DNA of 64,000 nucleotides, taken from contig JAFLDO010000001.1 of the NCBI GenBank assembly GCA_017302455.1, positions 1 to 64,000 on the forward strand, written 5' to 3'. The stretch's first letter is position 1, and the number at the start of each line of letters is the position of its first letter. Source of the stretch: Accumulibacter sp. (GTDB taxonomy: Bacteria > Pseudomonadota > Gammaproteobacteria > Burkholderiales > Rhodocyclaceae). The notes below the pieces were generated by a model. The model searched no databases. It saw nothing but the letters and a program-made list of their open reading frames with translations, and had not been told where the DNA came from. Below are positions 8,089 through 16,670 of this stretch, one piece after another. A program made the translations under genes and the position numbers.

Positions 8089-9336
8089 TCAGTGAATCGA
8101 CTGGTGCTTTCGCCACTCCACCGATACCTCGGGATACCGCCGCAGATAGGTGTTCACCGCCTCGCCGATGGTCGGGAAGAAGACGTCGGCGCCGAGCCGC
8201 GAGAATAGGCCGAAGCGCTTCAGCTTGTGCTGGACGGGATCCTTCATTTCGGCGAAGCACAGTTCGATGCCGGCCGCCTGCTGTGTCTCGTCGAGCCTGG
8301 CGACGATGTCGGCGGCGGCGACGTCGACGCTGGTGACGGGTTCGCACGTGATCACCAGCCAGAGCACCGGCGTCGGCAAGGCAGCGACGGCATCGAGGGA
8401 GCGCTCGTGAAACCATTCGGCGTTGGTGAAAATCAGTGGCGCTGCCCAGCGAAAGAGGACCAGACCGGGGATCAGCCGGGCTTCCGGGTAGCGCGAGATG
8501 TCGTGGTCGCCATTGATCCCCTTGACGCGGCCCAGCACGGCGGAGTCCGGGCGCTAGCCATCCCAGAGAAACTCGATGACGGCCAGCGCGATCGCCAGGC
8601 CGATGCCGGGAATGGCGCCGAGAACGACCACGCCGACAGCGCAGCCGATCGACAACCAGAACTCCCAGCGCTGGATGCGGTAGATGCGTTTGAGGTCCGC
8701 AACCTCGAACAGGCCGACGGCCGCCGCGATCACGACGGCGGCCAGCGCGGTGTTCGGCAGGTACTGGAGCAGGTTTGGCGCCAGCAACAGGGGCAGGGCA
8801 ACGGCCAGGGCGCCGACGACGCTGGTCGGTTGCGTTCTGGCGCCGGCGGCCTCCGCGACCGGTGTGCGCGATGAACTGCTGCGGATCGGAAAGCCCTGGA
8901 AGAAGCCGGCCGCCAGATTGGCTACCCCCAGCCCGACCATCTCCAGGGTGCCGCCGCCGACCAGTAGCGCGGTCGGGTTGGTCTTGCCGGCCAGCAGGGC
9001 CTGGAAGAACGCCCAGAGCTTGTGCAGCGGATCGTCGGCGTTGACCGAGAAGCCGAAGAGTTTGGGCAGTTGGCTGATCAGCACGGTCAAAGCGATGCCG
9101 TTCATGTAGCCGTAGCGGATCGGTTTGGAGAGCAACTCGGTGACGAAGCCGAGACGGGCGACACCGGCCAGGATGCAGAGAACCCCCGATACGACCGCCA
9201 TCATGCTGGCGAGAGCGACCGCGCGCAGCGGGTCGCCGGCGGACAGCGGCAGGACGACGGCGAGGATCAGGGCCGCCAGCGAGGAGTCCGGCCCGAGTAC
9301 CATCGGGAGGAGGGCTGTCGTCAGACTTTGCATCAC
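8089..9336 (-). pseudogene. Decayed SulP-family anion transporter
   Basis: Two consecutive stretches in one frame together encode a SulP transporter. The first (9336-8554) begins inside the family near LGPDSSLAALI, so the first membrane segments are missing; nothing similar is found upstream in any frame. It ends EFLWDG-stop, where the family normally has a tryptophan (WDGWRP type). After this single amber codon the frame continues as RPDSAVLGRVKGING and a STAS domain to 8089. SulP proteins carry sulfate or bicarbonate through about 10-14 helices with a cytoplasmic STAS domain. The missing N-terminus plus an internal stop make function unlikely. A GTG at 8538 could still yield the STAS domain alone (149 residues). 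Confidence 0.85.
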
Positions 9337-9589
9337 TGATGGCAGCGTATCCGGTGTCGAGCATGAGGCGGTCCAGCGCGAGGCAGGTGCGCAGCGTCGG
9401 CGCCGGCTGTTGTCGGGCGCGGCGCCCTGTGCCAGGCGAGGTGGCGAAGGTCGCCGCCTTGCGTGCCTGGGGCCGAGTCAGTGGTGAAGGGGTATTGTGC
9501 TGCCGTTGTCCGGCGACGTGCGATGCCGCCGGTCATGCGGCCCTGGCCGGCGGGCCGGGCTTTGACCTGGGGCGGCTTTCAGGGCTCTC

Positions 9590-9666
9590 TGGGGCGATGT
9601 ACGGGACTCGAACCCGTGACCACTGGAATCACAATCCAGTGCTCTACCAACTGAGCTAACACCGCC
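9590..9666 (-). tRNA. tRNA-His (GTG)
   Basis: A full cloverleaf on the minus strand, with anticodon loop TTGTGAT on a 5-bp stem CTGGA/TCCAG. The 5' end carries the extra G(-1) opposite C73 that is diagnostic of tRNA-His. CCA is encoded in the DNA. It is the last of three tRNAs transcribed in the same direction. Confidence 0.96.
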
Positions 9667-9673
9667 GTTGTCC

Positions 9674-9750
9674 TGGCGCGCCCGGCGAGACTCGAACTCA
9701 CGACCCCCGGCTTAGAAGGCCGGTGCTCTATCCGGTTGAGCTACGGGCGC
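9674..9750 (-). tRNA. tRNA-Arg (TCT)
   Basis: Acceptor GCGCCCG pairs with CGGGCGC. The anticodon loop CTTCTAA contains TCT on a CCGGC/GCCGG stem. The T loop is TTCGAGT and CCA is encoded. It lies 7 bases from tRNA-His, so the cluster is probably co-transcribed. Confidence 0.96.
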
Positions 9751-9810
9751 AAATACGAGCTTTCCTTACGCTTGTTTCCTGCCGGTACCGCTTCTTGATT
9801 CTGGTGTAAC

Positions 9811-9887
9811 TGGTCGGGGCGGTGGGATTCGAACTCACGACCCTCTGCTCCCAAAGCAGATGCGCTACCAGGCTGCGCTACGCCCCG
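9811..9887 (-). tRNA. tRNA-Pro (TGG)
   Basis: Acceptor CGGGGCG pairs with CGCCCCG. The anticodon loop TTTGGGA carries TGG, the T loop is TTCGAAT, and CCA is encoded. It is the first gene of the Pro-Arg-His tRNA cluster in the direction of transcription. Confidence 0.96.
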
Positions 9888-9901
9888 AGAAGCTGCGCAT
9901 T

Positions 9902-11137
9902 CTACCGGCTGGCACCGTTGGGGTCAATTGACTTGACGGTTCTGGCGAATGTCGGCCCTGCGGGCACGCAAAGCAGGGTCGGCCGGGCCCAGACCAGCAC
10001 CTGCAGCCCTTGATAGCCCAGGTAGACGCCGACGAGCAGGATCAGCGCACCGGAAAAGTAGGGCGCCTGGCGGGCGAACTCGCCGAAGCCGCTCCAGCGG
10101 CGGGAAACGTGCTTGACACTCAGGGCCGCCAGCGCGCCCGACAGCACCATCGTCATCGCCAGACCGATGCTGAAGCACAGTACCAGCGTCGCGCCGAGCG
10201 TCAGTTCCTTCAGTTGCAGGCACAACAACAGCACGGTAATCGATGCCGGGCAGGGGATCAGGCCACCGGTCAGCCCGAACATGATGATCTGCCCGGTCGT
10301 CACTTGTCGATTGGCGAAGCGACGGCGGATGTCGTTGGCGTGTGCCAGCTCGTGCGGGTCCTGGTAGCCTGGCGCCGAGACATCAAGACCAGCGTAGTCC
10401 GCTATCGCGTGGTGGTAGTGGTGAGCGTGCCCATGCTCGACGAACTCCAGGTCGTAGTCATGGCTGTGATTCTGGTGACCCAGGCGCAGACGGGCGACGA
10501 ACTCGTGTGGTTCGGGAATCGCCTGCTCTGATTCGACGAAGCCATCGCGCTGCACGAAGGAGAACAACTGGCGGCTTCCGTCCGGCCGTTCGGTCTCGAT
10601 CCGCACCTGATCGGCCGTCCAGGCGTGGCCGTGTCCGCTCTCCCGGAACAGGCGGAAGCGCGGTGGCACGCCGTCCTCGAACACATCCAGCCGCAGCACG
10701 CCGTGACCGGTGTCGATGCGTTTGCTCTCGTCATGATGATCGCCGCGACCATCATGGTCGTGCTCGTCATCGTGGTCGTGCGCGGCAGGCTGCTGTTGCC
10801 GCCAGGTCCGCCAGATCATCCACAAGGCGACGCCGACGATCAGCACGGCGGACGCCACCTGGAGATAGGGCTCGCTGGACTCGGCATCCCATTGGCGGCC
10901 GAAATACATGCCGCCCAGCGCGATGACCCAGACCACTGCCGTGTGGGAGATCGTCGCCGAGATCCCCAGTAGAACGGCTTGCGCCAACGTGCCCCGGATG
11001 GCAACGATGAAGGCCGCCATCATGGTCTTGGAGTGGCCCGGTTCGAGGCCGTGAAGCCCGCCGAGCAGGATTGCGCTGGGGATGAAAAGCCAGGCGTTCG
11101 CCGTGCCCTGTGCCAGCAGCGTGGAAAAACTGGTCAT
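9902..11137 (-). CDS. rcnA: Nickel/cobalt efflux protein, RcnA-like
   Basis: 411 residues. It carries the [10 protein letters not shown] motif of RcnA-type transporters in the first helix pair, about six membrane helices, and a long central cytoplasmic or periplasmic insert (about 110-270). That insert is rich in histidine and aspartate ([19 protein letters not shown]) and suits metal buffering. RcnA exports Ni(II) and Co(II) across the inner membrane. The ATG lies 8 bases after the stop of the regulator gene, so the two form one operon under the palindrome upstream of rcnR. The final 25 residues after the last helix look unrelated to the family and may reflect a drifted stop. The metal specificity is inferred from the family. 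Confidence 0.88.
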   Translation of the reverse strand: MTSFSTLLAQGTANAWLFIPSAILLGGLHGLEPGHSKTMMAAFIVAIRGTLAQAVLLGISATISHTAVVWVIALGGMYFGRQWDAESSEPYLQVASAVLIVGVALWMIWRTWRQQQPAAHDHDDEHDHDGRGDHHDESKRIDTGHGVLRLDVFEDGVPPRFRLFRESGHGHAWTADQVRIETERPDGSRQLFSFVQRDGFVESEQAIPEPHEFVARLRLGHQNHSHDYDLEFVEHGHAHHYHHAIADYAGLDVSAPGYQDPHELAHANDIRRRFANRQVTTGQIIMFGLTGGLIPCPASITVLLLCLQLKELTLGATLVLCFSIGLAMTMVLSGALAALSVKHVSRRWSGFGEFARQAPYFSGALILLVGVYLGYQGLQVLVWARPTLLCVPAGPTFARTVKSIDPNGASR

Positions 11138-11145
11138 CGTGCGCC

Positions 11146-11415
11146 TCAGAGGTACTTGGTGATGGCTTTGAACTCGCGGATCGTATCGTCCGCGCTCCGG
11201 GTACCGTCGCGCACCGCGTGCTCAAGGCAATGGTCGATGTGGTCATGCACCAGCGCCTTCTTGGCGCTGGCGACGGCACTCTCGACGGCCTGCAGTTGCT
11301 GGGCGATCTCCAGGCAATTGCGACCCTGTTCGAGCATGTTGAGGATGCTTCTGAGGTGGCCCTCAGCGCGCTTCAGGCGCTTGATGATTTCTGGATGTGA
11401 CGTGTGCGTGCTCAT
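11146..11415 (-). CDS. rcnR: Metal-responsive repressor, RcnR/CsoR family
   Basis: 89 residues, all helical. EIIKRLKRAEGHLRSI is the family's first helix, with NCLEIAQQLQAV bearing the conserved cysteine, and ALVHDHIDHCL supplying the histidines of the metal site. A histidine near the N-terminus (THTSH) fits RcnR, which uses it to bind Ni/Co, better than copper-sensing CsoR. The protein binds as a tetramer to GC-tract palindromes and releases DNA on metal binding. Such a palindrome lies just upstream, and rcnA follows 8 bases downstream. Confidence 0.88.
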   Translation of the reverse strand: MSTHTSHPEIIKRLKRAEGHLRSILNMLEQGRNCLEIAQQLQAVESAVASAKKALVHDHIDHCLEHAVRDGTRSADDTIREFKAITKYL

Positions 11416-11422
11416 GCGGTCG

Positions 11423-11446
11423 CATCCTATCCCCCTGGATAGGATG
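11423..11446. promoter_or_regulatory. Operator of the rcnR-rcnA operon
   Basis: A perfect inverted repeat CATCCTATCC / GGATAGGATG around CCCT lies 7 bases upstream of the rcnR ATG. The C-tract/G-tract core matches the type of site bound by RcnR/CsoR regulators. Its position over the translation start region suits autorepression. Confidence 0.8.
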
Positions 11447-11714
11447 TGTCAAGGCGGGCGCGTTGGGGTGGCATCCGTCGAGCGCCACAGGGGCTGGTCG
11501 CTGGCGGTGCGGCAATGGCAAGCTTGGCGAAATGGCAGGCGAGAGTTACCTGCCTGCCTTCCTTGTCACCTGATCCGCGCTTGTGTAGAGTCCGCTGGCG
11601 GCAGCATCGTCAGGAACACGCCCGCGCCGGCGATGACGAAAGGTTCCCGCCCCAGGCGGGTGCCCTGTTCGGCGGTCTGCCAGCCTCCCACCAGCCCGCG
11701 AGACGGATAGAAGA

Positions 11715-13079
11715 ATGAACAAAGCTCATGCCGCCCTGGCCGACTCTCCCGACCTTCCTCCCACACCCGTGGGCTTCCGGGAGGCCTTCATGTTCTGGCT
11801 CAAGCTCGGCTTCGTGAGCTTTGGCGGGCCGGCCGGGCAGATAGCGATGATGCATCAGGAACTGGTCGAGAAGCGTCGCTGGATCTCCGAGCGGCGCTTC
11901 CTGCACGCCCTCAACTACTGCATGCTGTTGCCCGGGCCGGAAGCGCAGCAACTGGCGACCTACATTGGCTGGCTGATGCATCGTTCGCTGGGCGGCATCG
12001 TCGCCGGTGCGCTGTTCGTCCTGCCCTCGCTGTTCATCCTGATCGCCCTGTCCTGGGTCTATGTCGCCTTCGGCGAGACGCCACTGGTGGCCGGGCTGTT
12101 CTATGGCGTCAAGCCGGCCATCACGGCGATCGTTGTTCAGGCCGCCCACCGCATCGGTACGCGGGCGCTGAAGAACAGGACCCTTGGGGCGCTGGCCGTG
12201 GCCTCGTTCGCCGCCATTCTGCTACTCGACGTGCCGTTCCCGGCGATCGTCGTCGCGGCTGCCGTGATCGGCGCCATCGGCGGGCGGCTGGCGCCCGGCA
12301 GTTTTGCGGCGGGAGGCGGCCACGGCAAGGCTGAACAGTCCTTCGGGCGCGCACTTATCGACGACGCAACGCCGACGCCGGCGCATGCCGTTTTTCGCTG
12401 GTCGGGCCTGGCACGCGTCGTCTGCGTCGGTGGGCTGCTCTGGCTGCTGCCGATGGCCGGGCTGACGGCACTTTTCGATTGGCATCACCCTTTGCCCCAG
12501 ATGGCCTGGTTCTTCACCAAGGCGGCCTTGCTGACCTTCGGTGGGGCTTACGCGGTGCTGCCCTATGTCTACCAGGGCGCGGTCGTGCACTACGGCTGGC
12601 TCACGCCCACGCAAATGATCGATGGCCTGGCGCTCGGCGAAACGACGCCGGGTCCGCTGATCATGGTCGTCGCTTTCGTCGGTTTCGTCGGCGGTTACGG
12701 GCAGGCGCTTTTCGGTCCGGACAGCCGCTTCCTGGCGGGTGCGGTTGCCGCGTCGCTGGTCACCTGGTTTACCTTCCTGCCGTCGTTCCTCTTCATTCTG
12801 GCTGGTGGGCCGCTTGTCGAGAGCACGCACGGGGACCTGAAATTCACCGCGCCGCTCACCGCCATCACCGCCGCGGTCGTCGGCGTCATCCTCAACCTGG
12901 CGGTCTTCTTTGCCTATCACGTGCTGTGGCCCAACGGCCTCGCCGGCAACTTCGACTGGACCTCCGCGGCGATCGCGTTGGCGGCGGCGGTCGCACTTTT
13001 CGGCTTCCAGCGCAGCGTGATTCAGGTCATCGCCGGCTCGGCCGTGCTGGGTCTGATCCTCAAGACCCTGCTGGGATGA
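11715..13079 (+). CDS. chrA: Chromate transporter ChrA
   Basis: 454 residues with two homologous CHR halves (about 20-200 and 245-450), the long-chain form of the family. Visible family motifs are KLGFVSFGGPAGQIA in the first half with LPGPEAQQLATYIG, and FTKAALLTFGGAYAVLP with LGETTPGPLIMV in the second. About 10-12 membrane helices are expected. ChrA exports chromate, driven by the proton gradient. The ATG follows GGATAGAAGA. No chrB-like regulator is adjacent; the metal-linked neighbour rcnRA is divergently oriented across a 270-base gap. Confidence 0.94.
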   Translation: MNKAHAALADSPDLPPTPVGFREAFMFWLKLGFVSFGGPAGQIAMMHQELVEKRRWISERRFLHALNYCMLLPGPEAQQLATYIGWLMHRSLGGIVAGALFVLPSLFILIALSWVYVAFGETPLVAGLFYGVKPAITAIVVQAAHRIGTRALKNRTLGALAVASFAAILLLDVPFPAIVVAAAVIGAIGGRLAPGSFAAGGGHGKAEQSFGRALIDDATPTPAHAVFRWSGLARVVCVGGLLWLLPMAGLTALFDWHHPLPQMAWFFTKAALLTFGGAYAVLPYVYQGAVVHYGWLTPTQMIDGLALGETTPGPLIMVVAFVGFVGGYGQALFGPDSRFLAGAVAASLVTWFTFLPSFLFILAGGPLVESTHGDLKFTAPLTAITAAVVGVILNLAVFFAYHVLWPNGLAGNFDWTSAAIALAAAVALFGFQRSVIQVIAGSAVLGLILKTLLG

Positions 13080-13110
13080 CGCCAGGCCCAGGCAGGGCGT
13101 CTGGTCGTCG

Positions 13111-15189
13111 CTATGGAGTTGGCGGGCTGGGCGCTGGCGCGCTGATTCCGAATACCTGCTGGCGAATGCGGAACAACTCGTCACGCGCCGCGGCGGCCTT
13201 TTCGAACTCGAGGTTCTTGGCGTGCTCGAGCATGCTCTTCTCGAGCCGCTTCAGTTCGCGGGCCAGTTGCTTCTCGCTCATGGCTTCGTAGCTGGCCTGC
13301 TGCTGGGCCGCCTTGAGTTCGCGCTGGGCGTTGCCGGCGTCGTAAACGCCGTCGATGATGTCGGTGATGCGCTTGCTGACGCCGGTGGCGACGATGCCAT
13401 GCGCTTCGTTGAAAGCCAGTTGCTTGAGGCGACGCCTTTCCGTTTCGGCAATGGCGCGGCTCATCGAGCCGGTCACCCGGTCGGCGTAGAGAATGGCGGT
13501 ACCGTGCAGATGCCGGGCAGCGCGGCCAATCGTCTGGATCAGCGAGCGTTCGGAGCGCAGGAAGCCTTCCTTGTCGGCATCGAGGATCGCCACCAGCGAG
13601 ACTTCTGGGATGTCGAGCCCTTCACGCAACAGGTTGATGCCGACCAGGACGTCGAACTTGCCGAGCCGGAGATCGCGAATGATTTCGACGCGCTCGACGG
13701 TGTCGATGTCCGAATGCAGGTAGCGGACGCGCACCTCGTGTTCGCCGAGGTAGTCGGTGAGGTCCTCGGCCATGCGCTTGGTCAGCGTGGTGACCAGGAC
13801 GCGCTCGGCCAGGCTGACGCGCAGCCGGATTTCCGAGAGCAGGTCGTCGATCTGGGTCGAGGCGGGGCGAACGATCAGCACCGGGTCGACCAGACCGGTC
13901 GGACGAACCACCTGTTCTACCACCTGGCCCTGGTGCGCCGTCTCGTAGTCGGCCGGCGTGGCCGACAGAAAGATGGTCTGCCGCAGCAGCGCCTCGTATT
14001 CCGCGAACTTCAGCGGCCGGTTGTCGAGGGCCGACGGCAGGCGGAATCCGTAATTGACGAGGTTTTCCTTGCGCGAGCGGTCGCCCTTGTACATGCCGCC
14101 GACCTGGGGAATCGAGACGTGCGATTCATCGATGAACATCAGCGCGTCAGCTGGCAGATAATCGATCAGCGTTGGTGGCGGTTCGCCGGCCTGACGGCCC
14201 GAGATATGGCGGGAGTAGTTCTCGATGCCCTTGCAGAAGCCGATCTGGTCGAGCATCTCGAGGTCGAAGCGGGTGCGTTGCTCGATGCGCTGTGCTTCGA
14301 CCAGGCGACCCTCGGCGTTGAAGGCGGCGATCCGCTCGGCCAGTTCCTGCTTGATCTTCTCGATCGCGCGCAGGACGGTCTCGCGGGGTGTGACGTAGTG
14401 CGATGACGGGAAGATGGTGAAGCGCAGCAGTCGGTTCTGCAGATGCCCGGTCAAGGGGTCGAAGAGCTGCAGGCCCTCGATCTCGTCGTCGAACAGCGAG
14501 ATGCGGATCGCCTGTTCGGCGTGCTCGGCCGGAAAGACGTCGATCACGTCGCCACGAACGCGAAAGGTGCCGCGACGGAAGTCGGTTTCGTTGCGCTCGT
14601 ACTGCATTTCCGCGAGGCGCTTGATCACTTCGCGCTGGCCGATACGGTCGCCGACGCGCATGGTGAGGATCATCCGGTGGTACTCGTCACGGTCGCCGAT
14701 GCCGTAGATGCACGAGACGGTGGCGACGATCACGCAGTCGCGCCGTTCGAGCAGGCTCTTGGTTGCCGAAAGGCGCATCTGCTCAATGTGCTCGTTGATC
14801 GACGAGTCCTTTTCGATGTACAGGTCGCGTGCCGGAACGTAGGCTTCGGGCTGGTAGTAGTCATAGTAGGACACGAAATACTCGACGGCATTTTCGGGGA
14901 AGAACTCCCGGAACTCCGCATAAAGCTGCGCCGCCAGCGTTTTGTTGGGAGCCAGGACCAGCGCCGGACGGCCGGTGCGCGCGATGACGTTGGCCATCGT
15001 AAAGGTCTTTCCCGAGCCGGTGACGCCGAGCAGGGTCTGGAACGACAGGCCATCGGCGAGTCCTTCGACCAGCGCCGCAATTGCCGCAGGTTGATCCCCG
15101 GCCGGCAGGAAGGGCTGGGCGAGGCGAAACGGGCTACCCTCGAAAGTAATCAGGGGCGGTTCTTCGGGCGAACACTGGCGATCTGGCAT
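13111..15189 (-). CDS. uvrB: UvrABC excinuclease subunit B
   Basis: 692 residues, normal for UvrB. Helicase-like motifs include GVTGSGKTF (Walker A), the beta-hairpin [26 protein letters not shown] (DE-H box type), the TLTKRMAED region, and QTIGRAARH (motif VI). The C-terminal UVR domain is present (about 640-680). UvrB is loaded by UvrA at damaged DNA and recruits UvrC for nucleotide excision repair in the cytoplasm. It is divergent from the aminotransferase gene and convergent with chrA. Confidence 0.98.
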   Translation of the reverse strand: MPDRQCSPEEPPLITFEGSPFRLAQPFLPAGDQPAAIAALVEGLADGLSFQTLLGVTGSGKTFTMANVIARTGRPALVLAPNKTLAAQLYAEFREFFPENAVEYFVSYYDYYQPEAYVPARDLYIEKDSSINEHIEQMRLSATKSLLERRDCVIVATVSCIYGIGDRDEYHRMILTMRVGDRIGQREVIKRLAEMQYERNETDFRRGTFRVRGDVIDVFPAEHAEQAIRISLFDDEIEGLQLFDPLTGHLQNRLLRFTIFPSSHYVTPRETVLRAIEKIKQELAERIAAFNAEGRLVEAQRIEQRTRFDLEMLDQIGFCKGIENYSRHISGRQAGEPPPTLIDYLPADALMFIDESHVSIPQVGGMYKGDRSRKENLVNYGFRLPSALDNRPLKFAEYEALLRQTIFLSATPADYETAHQGQVVEQVVRPTGLVDPVLIVRPASTQIDDLLSEIRLRVSLAERVLVTTLTKRMAEDLTDYLGEHEVRVRYLHSDIDTVERVEIIRDLRLGKFDVLVGINLLREGLDIPEVSLVAILDADKEGFLRSERSLIQTIGRAARHLHGTAILYADRVTGSMSRAIAETERRRLKQLAFNEAHGIVATGVSKRITDIIDGVYDAGNAQRELKAAQQQASYEAMSEKQLARELKRLEKSMLEHAKNLEFEKAAAARDELFRIRQQVFGISAPAPSPPTP

Positions 15190-15364
15190 GCTAGAATTCT
15201 ACGTTGTTTCAAGGCCGGCCGTTGCCGTAGCGGCAAACGCCGGCTCGGCCAGAGCGCAAGCTTCTACGGCCTTCTTGTTCCGCCGGGGCCGCCAGCCATT
15301 CGTCCGCTCGGCCGGCCGCCTTCGCAAGGGTGCCCTCACTCAACTGTCTACTTGGGAAACACGC

Positions 15365-16567
15365 ATGACCGCTTCCGTCTTCGCTGCCGTGGAAATGGCT
15401 CCACGTGATCCGATCCTCGGCCTTACCGAGGCATTCAACGCCGATACGCGCGCCACCAAGGTCAACCTCGGAGTGGGGGTTTACTTGGACGACAGCGGCA
15501 AGATTCCGCTGCTTGGGGCTGTCCGGACGGCCGAGAAGGCTCGCCTCGAAGCGCTGCCGCCGCGCGGCTATCAGCCGATCGACGGCCCGGTCGCCTACAA
15601 CCAGGCGGTACAGAGACTGCTGTTCGGGGAGGACTCGGCGCTCCTCAAGGAGGGGCGCGTGCTTACCATCGAGGCGCTGGGCGGCACCGGTGCGCTGAAG
15701 GTGGGCGCCGATTACCTGCGGCGACTGCTGCCCGACGCGACCGTCTTCATCAGCGATCCGAGCTGGGAGAACCACCGCGCGCTGTTCGAATACGCTGGTT
15801 TCGCCGTGCAGACCTACCCCTACTACGATTCGCTCACCCGTGGCGTCAATTTCGACGCCATGATCGCCGGCCTGAACGCCTTGCCGGCGGGCTCGATCGT
15901 CGTTCTGCACGCCTGCTGCCACAATCCGACTGGTGCCGATCTCGACGCCGCGCAGTGGGGCGCGGTCATCGAGGTGATCGGGGCTCGTGGTCTCGTGGCT
16001 TTCGTCGACATGGCCTATCAGGGGTTCGCCGACGGCATCAGTGAGGATGCGCTGGCACTCGACCTGTTTGTGGCGTCGGGCCTGCAATTTCTGGTGGCCA
16101 GTTCGTTTTCCAAGTCCTTCTCCTTGTACGGCGAGCGGGTTGGCGCGTTGTCGGTGGTGACCGCCAACCGGGACGAAGCCACCCGGGTGCTGTCGCAGAT
16201 CAAGCGCATCGTCAGGACCAACTACTCGAGCCCACCGACGCATGGCGGCGCGGTGGTTGCTGCGGTGTTGGCCAGCCCGGAACTGCGCCGCGTGTGGGAA
16301 GGGGAACTCGCCGAGATGCGCGCGCGCATCCTCGCCATTCGCGCCAGCCTGGTCGACAAGCTCGAGGGCAGGGGGGGTGCCCAGGATTTCGCCTTCATCG
16401 CCAGGCAGCGCGGCATGTTCTCCTATACGGGTCTGAGCGTCGAGCAGGTCGATCGCCTGCGTGAGCAGTACGGCATCTACGCAGTAAGCACTGGGCGCAT
16501 CTGTGTCGCGGCGCTGAACACGCGCAACATCGACTACGTCGCCGAGGCCATCGCGGGGGTTCTCTAG
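15365..16567 (+). CDS. tyrB: Aromatic amino acid / aspartate aminotransferase
   Basis: 400 residues from the ATG at 15365; the upstream in-frame sequence is not family-like and this start gives the usual length. It is a class I PLP enzyme of the AspC/TyrB group: KVNLGVGVY near the N-terminus, HACCHNPTG, DMAYQGF, and the PLP lysine in SSFSKSFSLYGERVG. It transfers amino groups between aspartate or aromatic amino acids and 2-oxoglutarate in the cytoplasm. The choice of TyrB over AspC cannot be made from sequence alone. Confidence 0.93.
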   Translation: MTASVFAAVEMAPRDPILGLTEAFNADTRATKVNLGVGVYLDDSGKIPLLGAVRTAEKARLEALPPRGYQPIDGPVAYNQAVQRLLFGEDSALLKEGRVLTIEALGGTGALKVGADYLRRLLPDATVFISDPSWENHRALFEYAGFAVQTYPYYDSLTRGVNFDAMIAGLNALPAGSIVVLHACCHNPTGADLDAAQWGAVIEVIGARGLVAFVDMAYQGFADGISEDALALDLFVASGLQFLVASSFSKSFSLYGERVGALSVVTANRDEATRVLSQIKRIVRTNYSSPPTHGGAVVAAVLASPELRRVWEGELAEMRARILAIRASLVDKLEGRGGAQDFAFIARQRGMFSYTGLSVEQVDRLREQYGIYAVSTGRICVAALNTRNIDYVAEAIAGVL

Positions 16568-16592
16568 AGCGGGCGTGGCGCGATGGTCAGGT

Positions 16593-16617
16593 CCGGCAGC
16601 GTCGTCGCTGCTGCCGG
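16593..16617. terminator. Hairpin between convergent tyrB and AsmA-like genes
   Basis: An 8-bp stem CCGGCAGC/GCTGCCGG with a 9-base loop lies 25 bases after the aminotransferase stop. There is no T run on either side, so termination is only a suggestion from its position. Confidence 0.35.
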
Positions 16618-16670
16618 GCGGTGTGTCCGCCCCGGCGGAACGGCCGCCACGCCGACGTCGCCGCGGCTGA

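Noticed and set aside
8012..9364. 450-codon minus-strand frame over the SulP locus
   Set aside because: It is in a different frame from the transporter-like sequence, with shadow-type composition; the transporter similarity lies in the other, broken frame.
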